Assembly (NCBI GenBank): GCA_021780115.1
Contig: JAJXZI010000130.1
Coordinates: 1 to 41,920 of the forward strand
Direction: 5' to 3'
Length of the DNA stretch: 41,920 bases
Source of the DNA: a bacterium
GTDB taxonomy: Bacteria; Verrucomicrobiota; Verrucomicrobiia; Limisphaerales; JAJXZI01
Shown piece by piece: positions 8,246 to 16,386 of the stretch. How positions within the stretch are numbered: position 1 is the stretch's first letter; each line of letters starts with the position of its first letter. The notes under the pieces were generated by a model. That model was not told where the DNA came from and did no database searches. It worked only from the letters and a program-made list of their open reading frames with translations. Both the position numbers and the translations under genes were made by a program.

Positions 8246-8335
8246 GAGTTGCCGATGGAACGCCGGCGCGGAACGCGGATCCCGCAGAAATCCTCAGTCG
8301 CTCTCCCTCACCACATCGCTCCTCCGCGAAGCGGG
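8246..8335. repeat. 90-bp dispersed repeat, copy 1
   Basis: This copy matches 11611-11700 in the same orientation with three substitutions in 90 bases (from GAGTTGCCGATGGAACGC to CTCCGCGAAGCGGG). It contains short inverted segments, CCCGC at 8281 and GCGGG at 8331, plus CCGC-GAA-GCGG. It occupies part of the 299-bp gap between the divergent genes at 8155 and 8455; the rest of that gap holds only presumed promoter DNA with no motif I can assert. Confidence 0.85.
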
Positions 8336-8454
8336 AACGCCGCGCGCGGCGGCATTATCGCTGCGGCCCGACGCGGCGCGTGGACCAAAAATCAGGAATT
8401 CCTAACGTTCGCTTAACGGCTTTCCAACGGTCCGTGTGACAAACTGGACGCGTT

Positions 8455-9060
8455 ATGAAACCATATCTCCTCATTGTGATCGGCGCCGCGCTTGCGGCGG
8501 TTATTCCGGCGAAAGCCGACGTCTCTCCGCAGACGCTCGACAACCTCAACGCCGCCTTTCAAGGCGAATCAAATGCCGCGCACCGCTACGCGGCCTTTGC
8601 CCAGAAAGCGGAGACGGAGGGCCACGCCCCGGCGGCCCGTCTCTTTCGTGCCGCGTCCCGGGCGGAGTCCATTCACCGCGACAACCACAAACAGGCGCTG
8701 CTGGCGCTGGGCGGCAAGATCAAGGACTTCAAGCTTGACGAGGTCAAAGACGGCACCACCGCCGAGAACCTGCAGGCCGCCCTCAAGGGCGAGATCTACG
8801 AGCGCGACGTCATGTATCCCGACTTCCTCAAGCAAGCCAAGCAGGACGGCGCCAAGGAGGCCGTGCGCACGCTGCTGTACGCGCAGAAGGCGGAGGCCGA
8901 GCACGCCGCGCTCTACAAGGATGCAATCGACAACCTCGGGCGCAGCGTGGACGCACCCCTGTATGTCTGCAAGGTGTGCGGATACACGACCACCAAGCTG
9001 CCCGCGCGCAACTGCCCGAGCTGTCGCGAACCGGCGTCCAATTACGAACGCATCAACTAA
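8455..9060 (+). CDS. Exported rubrerythrin
   Basis: A 201-residue rubrerythrin. A signal peptide (MKPYLLIVIGAALAAVIPAK-AD) precedes the ferritin-like diiron domain, residues about 24-155, with iron-ligand motifs FQGESNAAHRY, SRAESIHRDNH, LKGEIYERDV and QKAEAEHAALY. A C-terminal rubredoxin domain follows, with two CxxC knuckles (YVCKVCGYTTT and NCPSCREP). Rubrerythrins reduce hydrogen peroxide. The usual enzyme is cytoplasmic, so the signal peptide is unusual and implies a periplasmic peroxidase with an unknown electron donor. The next gene is a membrane DUF2231 protein 42 bp downstream, possibly co-transcribed. Confidence 0.92.
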   Translation: MKPYLLIVIGAALAAVIPAKADVSPQTLDNLNAAFQGESNAAHRYAAFAQKAETEGHAPAARLFRAASRAESIHRDNHKQALLALGGKIKDFKLDEVKDGTTAENLQAALKGEIYERDVMYPDFLKQAKQDGAKEAVRTLLYAQKAEAEHAALYKDAIDNLGRSVDAPLYVCKVCGYTTTKLPARNCPSCREPASNYERIN

Positions 9061-9102
9061 CCCATCCACCGGGCGCCCGCGGCCTCGAACCGCGAACCTC
9101 CC

Positions 9103-9645
9103 ATGAAATTCCTGCCTGACCCGTTTCATCCGGCCGTCGTGCATTTCCCCATCGTCCTGATCGTGCTGGGCGCCGTGGCCGCGGTCATCGCCGTCGTCTG
9201 GCGCCGCGGCCACCTGCCGCGCTTCGCGGCCGTGCTGCTGGGCCTGGGCGCGCTGGGCGCGTGGGTCGCGGTCCAATCCGGCGAGTCGGACGGCGGGTTG
9301 CTGGAGACGGGCCAGCCGCAAATGGAAGCGTTGATGGACGCCCACGAAACCTGGGCCAAGCGGACCCTGACGGCCGCGGCAGTCGCGGCCGTGGCGGCGG
9401 TCGGGGCCGTGCTGCTGGGCAAGTTCCCACTGGCGTCCCGAGGCGCCAGCGGCGTGGCGGCGGCAGCGGCCGTGGTGGCGGCCCTGGCGGTTTACCAGAC
9501 CGGCCATCGCGGGGGCGCTTTGGTGTTCCGCCACGGTGCGGGAGTGCAAGTGGCGGCAACACCCAATCCAAGCCCGGCAGCTTCCGCCGCGCCAGCGGGT
9601 GAGCCGGTCGCCCCTCCCCGGGACATCGCTCGGGATCGGGACTGA
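9103..9645 (+). CDS. DUF2231-type integral membrane protein
   Basis: A 180-residue membrane protein beginning MKFLPDPFHPAVVHFPIVLI, whose HPxxVHFP motif marks the DUF2231 family. About four hydrophobic helices are visible (residues about 14-34, 41-57, 88-107 and 114-130), followed by an alanine/proline-rich tail probably outside the membrane. Family members often sit beside cytochromes or redox proteins, and the conserved histidines suggest haem or metal contact, but no activity is established. The upstream rubrerythrin makes a redox role plausible, by inference. Confidence 0.78.
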   Translation: MKFLPDPFHPAVVHFPIVLIVLGAVAAVIAVVWRRGHLPRFAAVLLGLGALGAWVAVQSGESDGGLLETGQPQMEALMDAHETWAKRTLTAAAVAAVAAVGAVLLGKFPLASRGASGVAAAAAVVAALAVYQTGHRGGALVFRHGAGVQVAATPNPSPAASAAPAGEPVAPPRDIARDRD

Positions 9646-9819
9646 GCGGGTTGTCCCCGACGGGGAGTCGCGGAGCGCTGGCTGGTCGTCAACCTCACGG
9701 AAAGCGGTTCCCACCCGAAGCCGAGAGCAACCGGTGTTCGAGCCGCGCGAACCGAGGCGTCGCGGTTTGGAGTTCTCCGGCGCGTTCTCCCGTGGTAAGT
9801 TCAGGCCGAAGGTTGGGAC

Positions 9820-10500
9820 ATGAGAATCCTCCTCGCCGAAGACGATCGCAAGTTGCTCCGCCACCTCGCCGCCGGTCTGCGCGCCGCCGGTCACGCGGTG
9901 GACTGCGCGCAGGACGGCGCCGAGGCGCGCTGGGCGTCCGAGAACGCGCCGCACGAAGCGCTGGTCCTGGACATCATGATGCCGCACCTCGATGGCGTGA
10001 CGCTGGTGCGCGGGTTGCGTCGCCGGGGCGTGACCGTGCCGATCATCCTCATCACGGCGCGCGGCGAGGTGCGCGACCGTGTGGCCGGCCTTGACGCCGG
10101 CGCGGATGACTATCTCGTCAAGCCGTTTTCGCTGGATGAGTTGCTCGCCCGGCTCCGGGCGCTGGCGCGGCGCCAACGCGGCGAAGTCAGTCAGGTGGTG
10201 CGCGTGGGCGATCTGGAGCTGGACTTGGTGGCCCGCGTCGTCCGCCGCGGCCCGCGGCCCATCGAACTGACGAACCGCGAGTTCTCCCTGCTCGAATTCC
10301 TGGCCCAGGCCTCTCCCAAGACCGTGTCCAAGACCGCGATTGTCGAGCACGTCTGGGACCAGCACTTCGACGGCGGGACCAACGTGGTCAACGTGTACAT
10401 CAACTATCTGCGCGCCAAACTCGACGAGCCGGGCCGGCCGTCGCTCATTCGCACGGTGCGCGGCGTGGGCTTCGCCTTCGTGCCGGCCGGCGTGCCATGA
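9820..10500 (+). CDS. OmpR-family response regulator
   Basis: A 226-residue regulator with an N-terminal receiver domain: acidic pocket AEDD (residues 7-9), phospho-acceptor Asp51 in LVLDIMMPHLDG, Thr/Ser switch at ILITARGE and Lys101 in YLVKPFS. The winged-helix C-terminal domain (about 130-222) shows IELTNREFSLLEFLA and the recognition segment VVNVYINYLRAKLDEPG. It is most like CusR/QseB-type regulators. Its stop overlaps the start of the kinase gene (ATGA), so the two are translationally coupled. Target genes are unknown; the exported rubrerythrin and DUF2231 genes just upstream are candidates. Confidence 0.95.
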   Translation: MRILLAEDDRKLLRHLAAGLRAAGHAVDCAQDGAEARWASENAPHEALVLDIMMPHLDGVTLVRGLRRRGVTVPIILITARGEVRDRVAGLDAGADDYLVKPFSLDELLARLRALARRQRGEVSQVVRVGDLELDLVARVVRRGPRPIELTNREFSLLEFLAQASPKTVSKTAIVEHVWDQHFDGGTNVVNVYINYLRAKLDEPGRPSLIRTVRGVGFAFVPAGVP

Positions 10501-11612
10501 ACTCGCTGCGCTGGCGGCTGACGGTGTGGTTTGGAGCCAGCCTCCTGGCCGTGGTAACGGTGCTGATACTCTTCGCACACTGGCATCTGGACTACGAACT
10601 GCGACAGGAGAAATGGGAGCGCACCAATCCGGGACGCCCCGATTGGATCCTGCACGGCAGCTTCACCGACACGGAGGTCCACGACATCCTGAGCGAGTTG
10701 ATGCAATCCTGGTTGATCGTGGGCGGCCCGCTGGTGGGCTTGGCCCTGCTCTTCGCGTACTTCCTGGCCCGCCAGTCCACGCGCCCCGTTCGCGCGGTCA
10801 ACCAACAACTCGCCCGCCTGGGTCCGGCGACGCTTGCCAGCCGGATCCGCGTGCCCGATGCGGACCCCGAAATTCACGAGCTGGTCCGGCATCTCAACGA
10901 TCTGCTCGGCCGGCTGGACACCTCCTTCGCGCAGTTGCAGGAGTACACCTCGCAGGTGGCGCACGAACTGCGTACGCCGCTGCATTTGATGCGCCTCCGG
11001 GTGGAAACCCACGCCGCCTGCATGGACCCGGAACTGGCGGAGGGCCTGCAGGAAGAACTGGCGCGGCTCTCGAATTATGTCGAAGCGGCGCTGACCATCG
11101 CCCGCGCGGAGCAGGGCCGCCTCGAAACGCACCCGGAACCCGTCCCGCTGCGGACGTTTCTGGCGGATGTCCTGGAGCCGTTCAGCCGGCTCGCGGCGGC
11201 GGAGGGACGCCAGCTTCTCTGGACTTGCCCGAGCGAGGCTGTCGCCCAAACCGACCGCGCCGCGCTGAAACAAATCCTCTTCAACCTCCTGAACAACGCC
11301 CTCAAACACGGCGGCGGCGACCTGGTTCTCCGGGTGCGGAAACGCTCGCGATGGGTCTCCATCCTCGTGGGAAACCGCACCGCGGAGCCATCACCGACCC
11401 CAAGGGAAGGGCTGGGGATCGGGCTTCGCCTCGTTCACGCCCTGGCGCACCAGATGGGCCATCCGCCCGTCCGTCTGCGGCGGGGTGCCCGCTACTGGGT
11501 GCGTCTGCGACTGCCGCTGGCGCCCGCGGTCGCCTCCACAGCGGCCCCCACCGGATCGCCACCGACGGCCCGCGCGGCAACGGTTGAGTTGGCGAAGAAG
11601 CCGGAACCCTGA
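10497..11612 (+). CDS. Sensor histidine kinase
   Basis: A 371-residue membrane kinase. Two transmembrane helices (about 10-28 and 72-91) enclose a short periplasmic segment of about 45 residues, then comes a HAMP linker. The HisKA helix has phospho-acceptor His156 in SQVAHELRTPLH. The ATPase domain has an N box at LFNLLNNALKHGG (Asn266) and a G box at GLGIGL, but the D-box region between them (VSILVGNRTAEPS) lacks the usual DxGxG, so ATP binding may be atypical. The last 30 residues are a low-complexity tail (TAAPTGSPPTARA). It overlaps the response regulator gene by 4 bp. The small sensor loop resembles CusS/QseC-like kinases; the signal is unknown. Confidence 0.93.
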   Translation: MNSLRWRLTVWFGASLLAVVTVLILFAHWHLDYELRQEKWERTNPGRPDWILHGSFTDTEVHDILSELMQSWLIVGGPLVGLALLFAYFLARQSTRPVRAVNQQLARLGPATLASRIRVPDADPEIHELVRHLNDLLGRLDTSFAQLQEYTSQVAHELRTPLHLMRLRVETHAACMDPELAEGLQEELARLSNYVEAALTIARAEQGRLETHPEPVPLRTFLADVLEPFSRLAAAEGRQLLWTCPSEAVAQTDRAALKQILFNLLNNALKHGGGDLVLRVRKRSRWVSILVGNRTAEPSPTPREGLGIGLRLVHALAHQMGHPPVRLRRGARYWVRLRLPLAPAVASTAAPTGSPPTARAATVELAKKPEP

Positions 11613-11700
11613 GTTGCCGATGGAACGCCAGCGAGGAACGCGGGTCCCGCAGAAATCCTCAGTCGCTCTCCCTCACCACATCGCTCCTCCGCGAAGCGGG
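11611..11700. repeat. 90-bp dispersed repeat, copy 2
   Basis: Same element and orientation as 8246-8335, 87 of 90 bases identical. It begins one base before the kinase stop codon ends and extends into the 3' end of the leftward glycosidase-like gene, whose stop (11659-11661) and last dozen or so codons lie within it. Confidence 0.85.
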
Positions 11701-14571
11701 AGTGACGCGGAGCGAGACGACTTTGCCGCCGCGATACTCGCATTCGACGGTGGTACGGTACGGCGCGCGGAGCTTGAAACGCACGTCCCACTCCTTCGGC
11801 CAGGCGGGCAACAGACAAATCTTCCGGCCGTCGGCGCAGAGCAGCATGTTCTGGAGCGTCAGGAGAATGTTGCTGCCGTGGTCCTGGTCGGGCACCCAAT
11901 CGTAGTTCGGTCCCCACATCGCGGGGAAACGGTGGTGCGGGTTGGCGTTCCGCGCTTTGCTCAGGATTTGCCGTCGCGCTTCGTCCGCCAACCCGAGGAG
12001 GGCGGCGCACTGGCCGTCGTAAGACCAACCGCGCATGCTCTTTTCCACGCGCCGCCGAAAGGTCTCGACCCCGGTGGCCAAGTCCGGCTTGCCGATGTCG
12101 AAGAGGTGGAACGGCCAGACGGCGTACAGCTCCGGGTTCTCCACGTTGCTGCGGCGCGGATCGAAGTCGCGGGCGGGAGGCACGAAGCTCTTCCCGCCTT
12201 CGGTGCGCACGGCGAGCGGTGGCATCTCGGCCTTCACCTTTTCCCAGAAAGCGCGCTCGGCCGGCGGCACCTTGGCCGGCGGCAATGCCAGGAGCCGGGG
12301 GACCACGGCGTTCAGCCCGGCGACCGCCGGCGTGTCGTTGGTGACGCCGTGCCAGTAAGTCTCCACGGCTTGCGTCGGGGTGAGGACCAGTTTGCCGCCA
12401 GCCTCGCGCGGGAATCGCGTGTCGAAATAGCCGAGGAGTTGGTGCGCCATCGGGACCAGTTCGTTCGCCAGGAAGCCGTCGTCGCCGGTGTAGTCGTAGT
12501 AGTCCTCCATGAGCATGACGAGTTCGAGTCCTTGCTGCCAGGCGTAACACCACCACGGCGAGAGCACCTCGCCCGGCGGGTGGCCGGCGCGGTCCCAGCC
12601 GTAGTCCTGGTTGGCGTAGGTGCCGAAGATCGTCATGGTTTCGGGAAAATACGCGCCGCCGGCCCCGTAATAGGATTGAGCGCGCGCCTCGCAAAGCGGC
12701 AGCACGGCGCGGTAGAGCCGGAACAGCGACGGCAGACCGTCAAAGTCGCCGTTGGCCAGCATGGCAAAGTACGGGAAGCGCGAGTTCTGCCACCAGAAAC
12801 AATCGCCCCACCGCCGCCAGTCGGCGTTGAACTTCGGCCCCCCGGAGAACTGGGGATCAACGGTGAAAATGGAGCCGTTGAACTTGATCGGGTACTGGCC
12901 GCGCCCGGCGCACGCGCTCATCCAACGCTGAAGCAAAAACGCCTGCGTCACCTGCGAGGGCGGGGCGGGGTCGTAGCTGGCGCCACCGTCACTGGCTTTG
13001 ACGAGCTGGCCGTTCAAGAACAGCCGTTGCGCCCCGGTCCGGGGATCGAACGTGGCGGCGACGTGGCTCCACCGGCCGAGTGGCAGCACGTCGGCGGCGA
13101 TGAGCGTCGCGTCGCCGGTGATCAGGCGCAGGCTGTGGCCCGGATGTGTGTCGAACAGGAAACCGTCGTCGTTGCCCGCCGTGAGCTTGTCGAAGATGCG
13201 CGCCGGGCCGGAGCCGGCGTCGGGCTTGATCCAGGCCTCGATCGTGAAGCCATCCGGAAAACTCAGCCGCGGATCGTTCGCGACCTCCAGGTGGCCGCCG
13301 GCGAACCGCGCGGCGGAGACCTCGCCGTCGCGGGCAAACATCAGTCCGTCGAGAGGTTTGGCGTCGAGACCCACGCCCGCGGTGTTCCGCACCTCGCCCA
13401 TTGACGGGTCGGCGAACCGCCAGGAGGCAAGCGGTCGGACTGTGGGCGGAAGCGGCGCCGACGGGTTGCCCGCGGCCAGCGCGGTTACTTCCGCGTCCGA
13501 CAGTGGCCGGGCGAAGAGGCTGGCGCGGCTGATCAGTCCGTTGAAGTGACTGCCGCCATTGGAGTCGGCGCCGATCCGCAGCGGGTGCGTGTTTTCCGGA
13601 ACGCCCGCGGCCCGGTCGCCTTCAACGAATACCCAACTCCGGTCCCAGAAGGCGTGCCACCACGCGGCGGTGGACCGGGCGGCGGCGCGGACGCGGACGG
13701 CGCGGTCCGCCACGGAAGCGAGTTCCGCCAGCCAGGCGGCCGGCGAGTCCGTTTGCGCCGTGTGCGTGGCAATTTGGATCGAGAATCGCCGCACGGGCGC
13801 GACCGACTGGAGCGCGTCGCCGCCGACCTTCACGAAACCTGTCGCCGCGAACCGGCCGCCGAAGGTGCGGTGCAGGAGCGGGTCTGGCGCCAGCCCGGAA
13901 AGGCCTTCCAGACTCTGGTGTTTCAGGGTGAGCGGGACGACCGAGTGCTCGTTGCGGTGATACCACACCACCGCGTCGGGCGAAGCCTCGGCCACCACGT
14001 CCGCCGCCTCCCACACCTCGATGTTCGTCGGCGCGTTCTGCATCGTCCAACTGGACGACAGCTCCTCGCCTTGGAGCACCTTCTTCTCCGTGCGCCAGTC
14101 CTCCAGGGCGGCGCGGACGCTGAGCGGTTGGGCACTCTCACCAAGGATGTGGATCACTGGCGCCTGGGCGTCCACGAAGACGGTCAGCTTCACCGCGTCG
14201 GCTCCCGCGCCGGCGGTGATGTCGATCCGTCCGTCCCGCAGCCTGAGTTCCTGCCGGAACAGCGCGCCCTTCACGAACGGATTGGGCGAGAAGTGGACGC
14301 GGATTTTGCCGAGCTTGAGCAGCCGGCACGCCTCGCTCCACGCATCGGTGCGCGAGATGTAGAATTGCAGGTCGCCGTCCTGCTCCACCCACACGCTCAA
14401 CCCGACCTCGCCGTTGCCGATCGGCATGGCGCCGGAGGCGTCACGACTCGGCGTGGTCCAGAGGACGTTGTAACGGTCCAGGTCGGCCGGCGCGTGAGCG
14501 GCCGCGGCCACCGGGGCCGCAGCCCCGAGCAGGCTGAATCCGAGGAAGAGCGGAAGGGCGGCGCGTCTCAT
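11659..14571 (-). CDS. Secreted glycoside hydrolase-like protein with inserted LamG
   Basis: A 970-residue secreted protein. A signal peptide (residues 1-24) precedes an N-terminal beta-sandwich (YNVLWTTPSRDASGAMPIGN, ISRTDAWSEACRLLKLGKIR) of the DUF5703/GH95-like type. A LamG block (about 327-538) interrupts the family sequence between WDRSWVFVEGD and LLQRWMSACAGRGQYPIKFN. The (alpha/alpha)6 catalytic-like domain follows (WWQNSRFPYFAMLANGDF, GGAYFPETMTIFGTY, PWWCYAWQQGLELVM). It ends in a short beta domain (APYRTTVECEYRGGKV). GH95 relatives are alpha-fucosidases, but the substrate here cannot be stated. The LamG strands are in permuted order. The last residues (SRRSDVVRESD) are encoded by the 90-bp repeat. 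It is convergent with the kinase gene. Confidence 0.82.
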   Translation of the reverse strand: MRRAALPLFLGFSLLGAAAPVAAAAHAPADLDRYNVLWTTPSRDASGAMPIGNGEVGLSVWVEQDGDLQFYISRTDAWSEACRLLKLGKIRVHFSPNPFVKGALFRQELRLRDGRIDITAGAGADAVKLTVFVDAQAPVIHILGESAQPLSVRAALEDWRTEKKVLQGEELSSSWTMQNAPTNIEVWEAADVVAEASPDAVVWYHRNEHSVVPLTLKHQSLEGLSGLAPDPLLHRTFGGRFAATGFVKVGGDALQSVAPVRRFSIQIATHTAQTDSPAAWLAELASVADRAVRVRAAARSTAAWWHAFWDRSWVFVEGDRAAGVPENTHPLRIGADSNGGSHFNGLISRASLFARPLSDAEVTALAAGNPSAPLPPTVRPLASWRFADPSMGEVRNTAGVGLDAKPLDGLMFARDGEVSAARFAGGHLEVANDPRLSFPDGFTIEAWIKPDAGSGPARIFDKLTAGNDDGFLFDTHPGHSLRLITGDATLIAADVLPLGRWSHVAATFDPRTGAQRLFLNGQLVKASDGGASYDPAPPSQVTQAFLLQRWMSACAGRGQYPIKFNGSIFTVDPQFSGGPKFNADWRRWGDCFWWQNSRFPYFAMLANGDFDGLPSLFRLYRAVLPLCEARAQSYYGAGGAYFPETMTIFGTYANQDYGWDRAGHPPGEVLSPWWCYAWQQGLELVMLMEDYYDYTGDDGFLANELVPMAHQLLGYFDTRFPREAGGKLVLTPTQAVETYWHGVTNDTPAVAGLNAVVPRLLALPPAKVPPAERAFWEKVKAEMPPLAVRTEGGKSFVPPARDFDPRRSNVENPELYAVWPFHLFDIGKPDLATGVETFRRRVEKSMRGWSYDGQCAALLGLADEARRQILSKARNANPHHRFPAMWGPNYDWVPDQDHGSNILLTLQNMLLCADGRKICLLPAWPKEWDVRFKLRAPYRTTVECEYRGGKVVSLRVTPASRRSDVVRESD

Positions 14572-14645
14572 GCGGCCTGAGCTAACGGGGCCCGCTCCGA
14601 TTCTTCAAGAGCGAAGTGGCCCGGAGCCGGCGGGGAAAACAGGTG

Positions 14646-14673
14646 TTGAATCGAGCGCGCCCGATTCTATACT
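14646..14673 (+). promoter_or_regulatory. Sigma70-type promoter for panD
   Basis: TTGAAT (14646-14651), a 16-bp spacer, then TATACT (14668-14673), close to consensus in otherwise GC-rich DNA and 58 bp upstream of the panD start. It would also serve lpxD. Confidence 0.55.
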
Positions 14674-14731
14674 GGCCGGACTCAGGAATTGTTTTGGCGG
14701 TAACGCCAAGCGGGCCAGACCCGCGGATTGT

Positions 14732-15100
14732 ATGCAACTGCATTTGCTCAAATCAAAGATTCACCGGGCGCGGGTGACCGCCGCCGACGTCAACTACGAA
14801 GGCAGTCTGGGCATTGACCAGGACTACATGGACCAGGTCGGTCTGCTGCCATACGAGCGGATCTTGGGGAGCAACCTCGCCAACGGTGAACGCTTTGAGA
14901 CGTACGCCATCCCCGCCCCACGGGGTTCGCGGGCCATCGTCCTGAACGGCGCCGTCGCGCATCTGGGCAAGGTCGGCGACCGGATCACGATCATGAGCTT
15001 CGCGGCCGTGCCGAAACGGAGAGCCAAAAAGTGGGCGCCGCAGGTCGTCGTGCTCGGCGCCCGGAACGAGATCCTCCGCACGCGCCGGGCCAAGGCCTGA
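14732..15100 (+). CDS. panD: Aspartate 1-decarboxylase proenzyme
   Basis: 122 residues, starting at ATG 14732 (MQLHLLKSKIHRARVTAADV); longer upstream frames add unrelated sequence. PanD converts L-aspartate to beta-alanine for pantothenate and CoA. The proenzyme self-cleaves at Gly24-Ser25 in YEGSLGID, turning Ser25 into the pyruvoyl cofactor. Lys9, and the GERFETYAI and GSRAIVLNGAVAHLGKVGD stretches of the double-psi barrel, are present. Length and motif match the family. It is followed 31 bp later by lpxD, probably in one transcript; the two pathways are unrelated. Confidence 0.96.
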   Translation: MQLHLLKSKIHRARVTAADVNYEGSLGIDQDYMDQVGLLPYERILGSNLANGERFETYAIPAPRGSRAIVLNGAVAHLGKVGDRITIMSFAAVPKRRAKKWAPQVVVLGARNEILRTRRAKA

Positions 15101-15131
15101 AGCCCGGTCTTTGGATTTCGGATTTTATCCC

Positions 15132-16169
15132 ATGCCTTTTACTGCCGCTGAAATTGCCCGGCACCTCGACGGCGAAGTGCTGGGCGACGGCTCGGTAACG
15201 CTCACGGGCTTCGCGCCCGCGGACCGCGCCAAACCGGGCGACCTGACGTTCGCGGAGAACGAGGCCTATTTCGCCCGCGCCGAGGCCAGCGCCGCCCTGG
15301 CCGTGCTGGTGGACGGCCCGCACACCTCCGAGAAGAAGGTGCTCATCCGCGTGGCCAGCGCGCGGGTGGCGTTCGCCAAGGTGCTGCCGCTGTTCTTCCC
15401 GGAGCCGGCCTTTCCCGCCGGCACGCACCCGACGGCAATTGTCGCCGCGTCGGCCGAGGTGGCGCCAACGGCCCACGTCGGACCATTTTGTTGCATCGGC
15501 GCGGGCGCCCAGATCGGCGCGCGCTGCGTTCTGCAAGGCCACAACTGGGTCGCTGTGAACTGTCGGCTGGGCGAGGACGTGAACCTCTTCCCGCACGTCA
15601 CGCTCTACCCCGGCACGCAGGTTGGTCACCGGGTGCGCATCCACGCCGGCACCGTCGTCGGCGCGGACGGTTTCGGCTACGTGCTCGATCAAGGCGTCCA
15701 CCGCAAGATTCCCCAGATGGGCAACGTGGTCATCCAGGACGACGTCGAGATCGGCGCGAACGTCGCCATCGACCGCGGCGCGCTGGGTCCCACGACCATC
15801 GGCCGCGGCACCAAGATCGACAACTTGGTGCAAATCGCGCACAACGTAACCGTCGGCGACCATTGCCTGATTGTGGGACAGGCGGGCATCGCGGGCAGCT
15901 CGAAGCTCGGCAACTACTGCGTGCTCGCCGGCCAGTCGGGCGTGGCCGGCCACCTGCGGCTGGGCAACCAGGTCGTCGTCGCCGCCCAATCGGGCGTGAT
16001 GCGCGACGTGCCCGACGGCCAGAAGGTCCTGGGGGCGCCGGCGGCCCCGGACAAGGAAGCCAAGCGCCAGTTCATCGCCATCCGGCAACTTCCCGCCCTG
16101 CTGCATCGGGTGGCGGAGATGGAGAAACAACTCGCGCGGATGGAGCCGGGCGGCGACCAGAAGGGTTGA
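15132..16169 (+). CDS. lpxD: UDP-3-O-acylglucosamine N-acyltransferase
   Basis: 345 residues, starting at ATG 15132 (MPFTAAEIARHLDGEVLGDG); a TTG 21 bp upstream is less likely. LpxD adds the second acyl chain, from acyl-ACP, to UDP-3-O-acyl-glucosamine in lipid A synthesis. The N-terminal uridine-binding domain (GDLTFAENEAYF) is followed by the left-handed beta-helix of hexapeptide repeats (PTAHVGPFCCIGAGAQIGAR, DDVEIGANVAIDRGALG) and the catalytic His237 in LVQIAHNVTVGDH. A C-terminal helix completes the family plan. It shows the organism makes lipopolysaccharide-type lipid A. The 217 bp after it, up to the helicase start, hold no gene I can support. Confidence 0.96.
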   Translation: MPFTAAEIARHLDGEVLGDGSVTLTGFAPADRAKPGDLTFAENEAYFARAEASAALAVLVDGPHTSEKKVLIRVASARVAFAKVLPLFFPEPAFPAGTHPTAIVAASAEVAPTAHVGPFCCIGAGAQIGARCVLQGHNWVAVNCRLGEDVNLFPHVTLYPGTQVGHRVRIHAGTVVGADGFGYVLDQGVHRKIPQMGNVVIQDDVEIGANVAIDRGALGPTTIGRGTKIDNLVQIAHNVTVGDHCLIVGQAGIAGSSKLGNYCVLAGQSGVAGHLRLGNQVVVAAQSGVMRDVPDGQKVLGAPAAPDKEAKRQFIAIRQLPALLHRVAEMEKQLARMEPGGDQKG

Positions 16170-16386
16170 GGCGGCGCCCGGAGGTGCTGGATGGGGGCTC
16201 GTCCTCCGCCCTCATGCTCGCGGTGCCGGGTTTCTTCGACGACGAGGATGCGGACGACGGCGCAAACGCGAGTGGAACAACAGGCGCCTCACAAATTCTT
16301 TTGCTTTCTCATTGACCGCCGGGACCGTTCTGGGAGTAGATGAGAGGCTGTGACTGGTTTTAGCGATTGGTTGGACTGGTAGTCAG

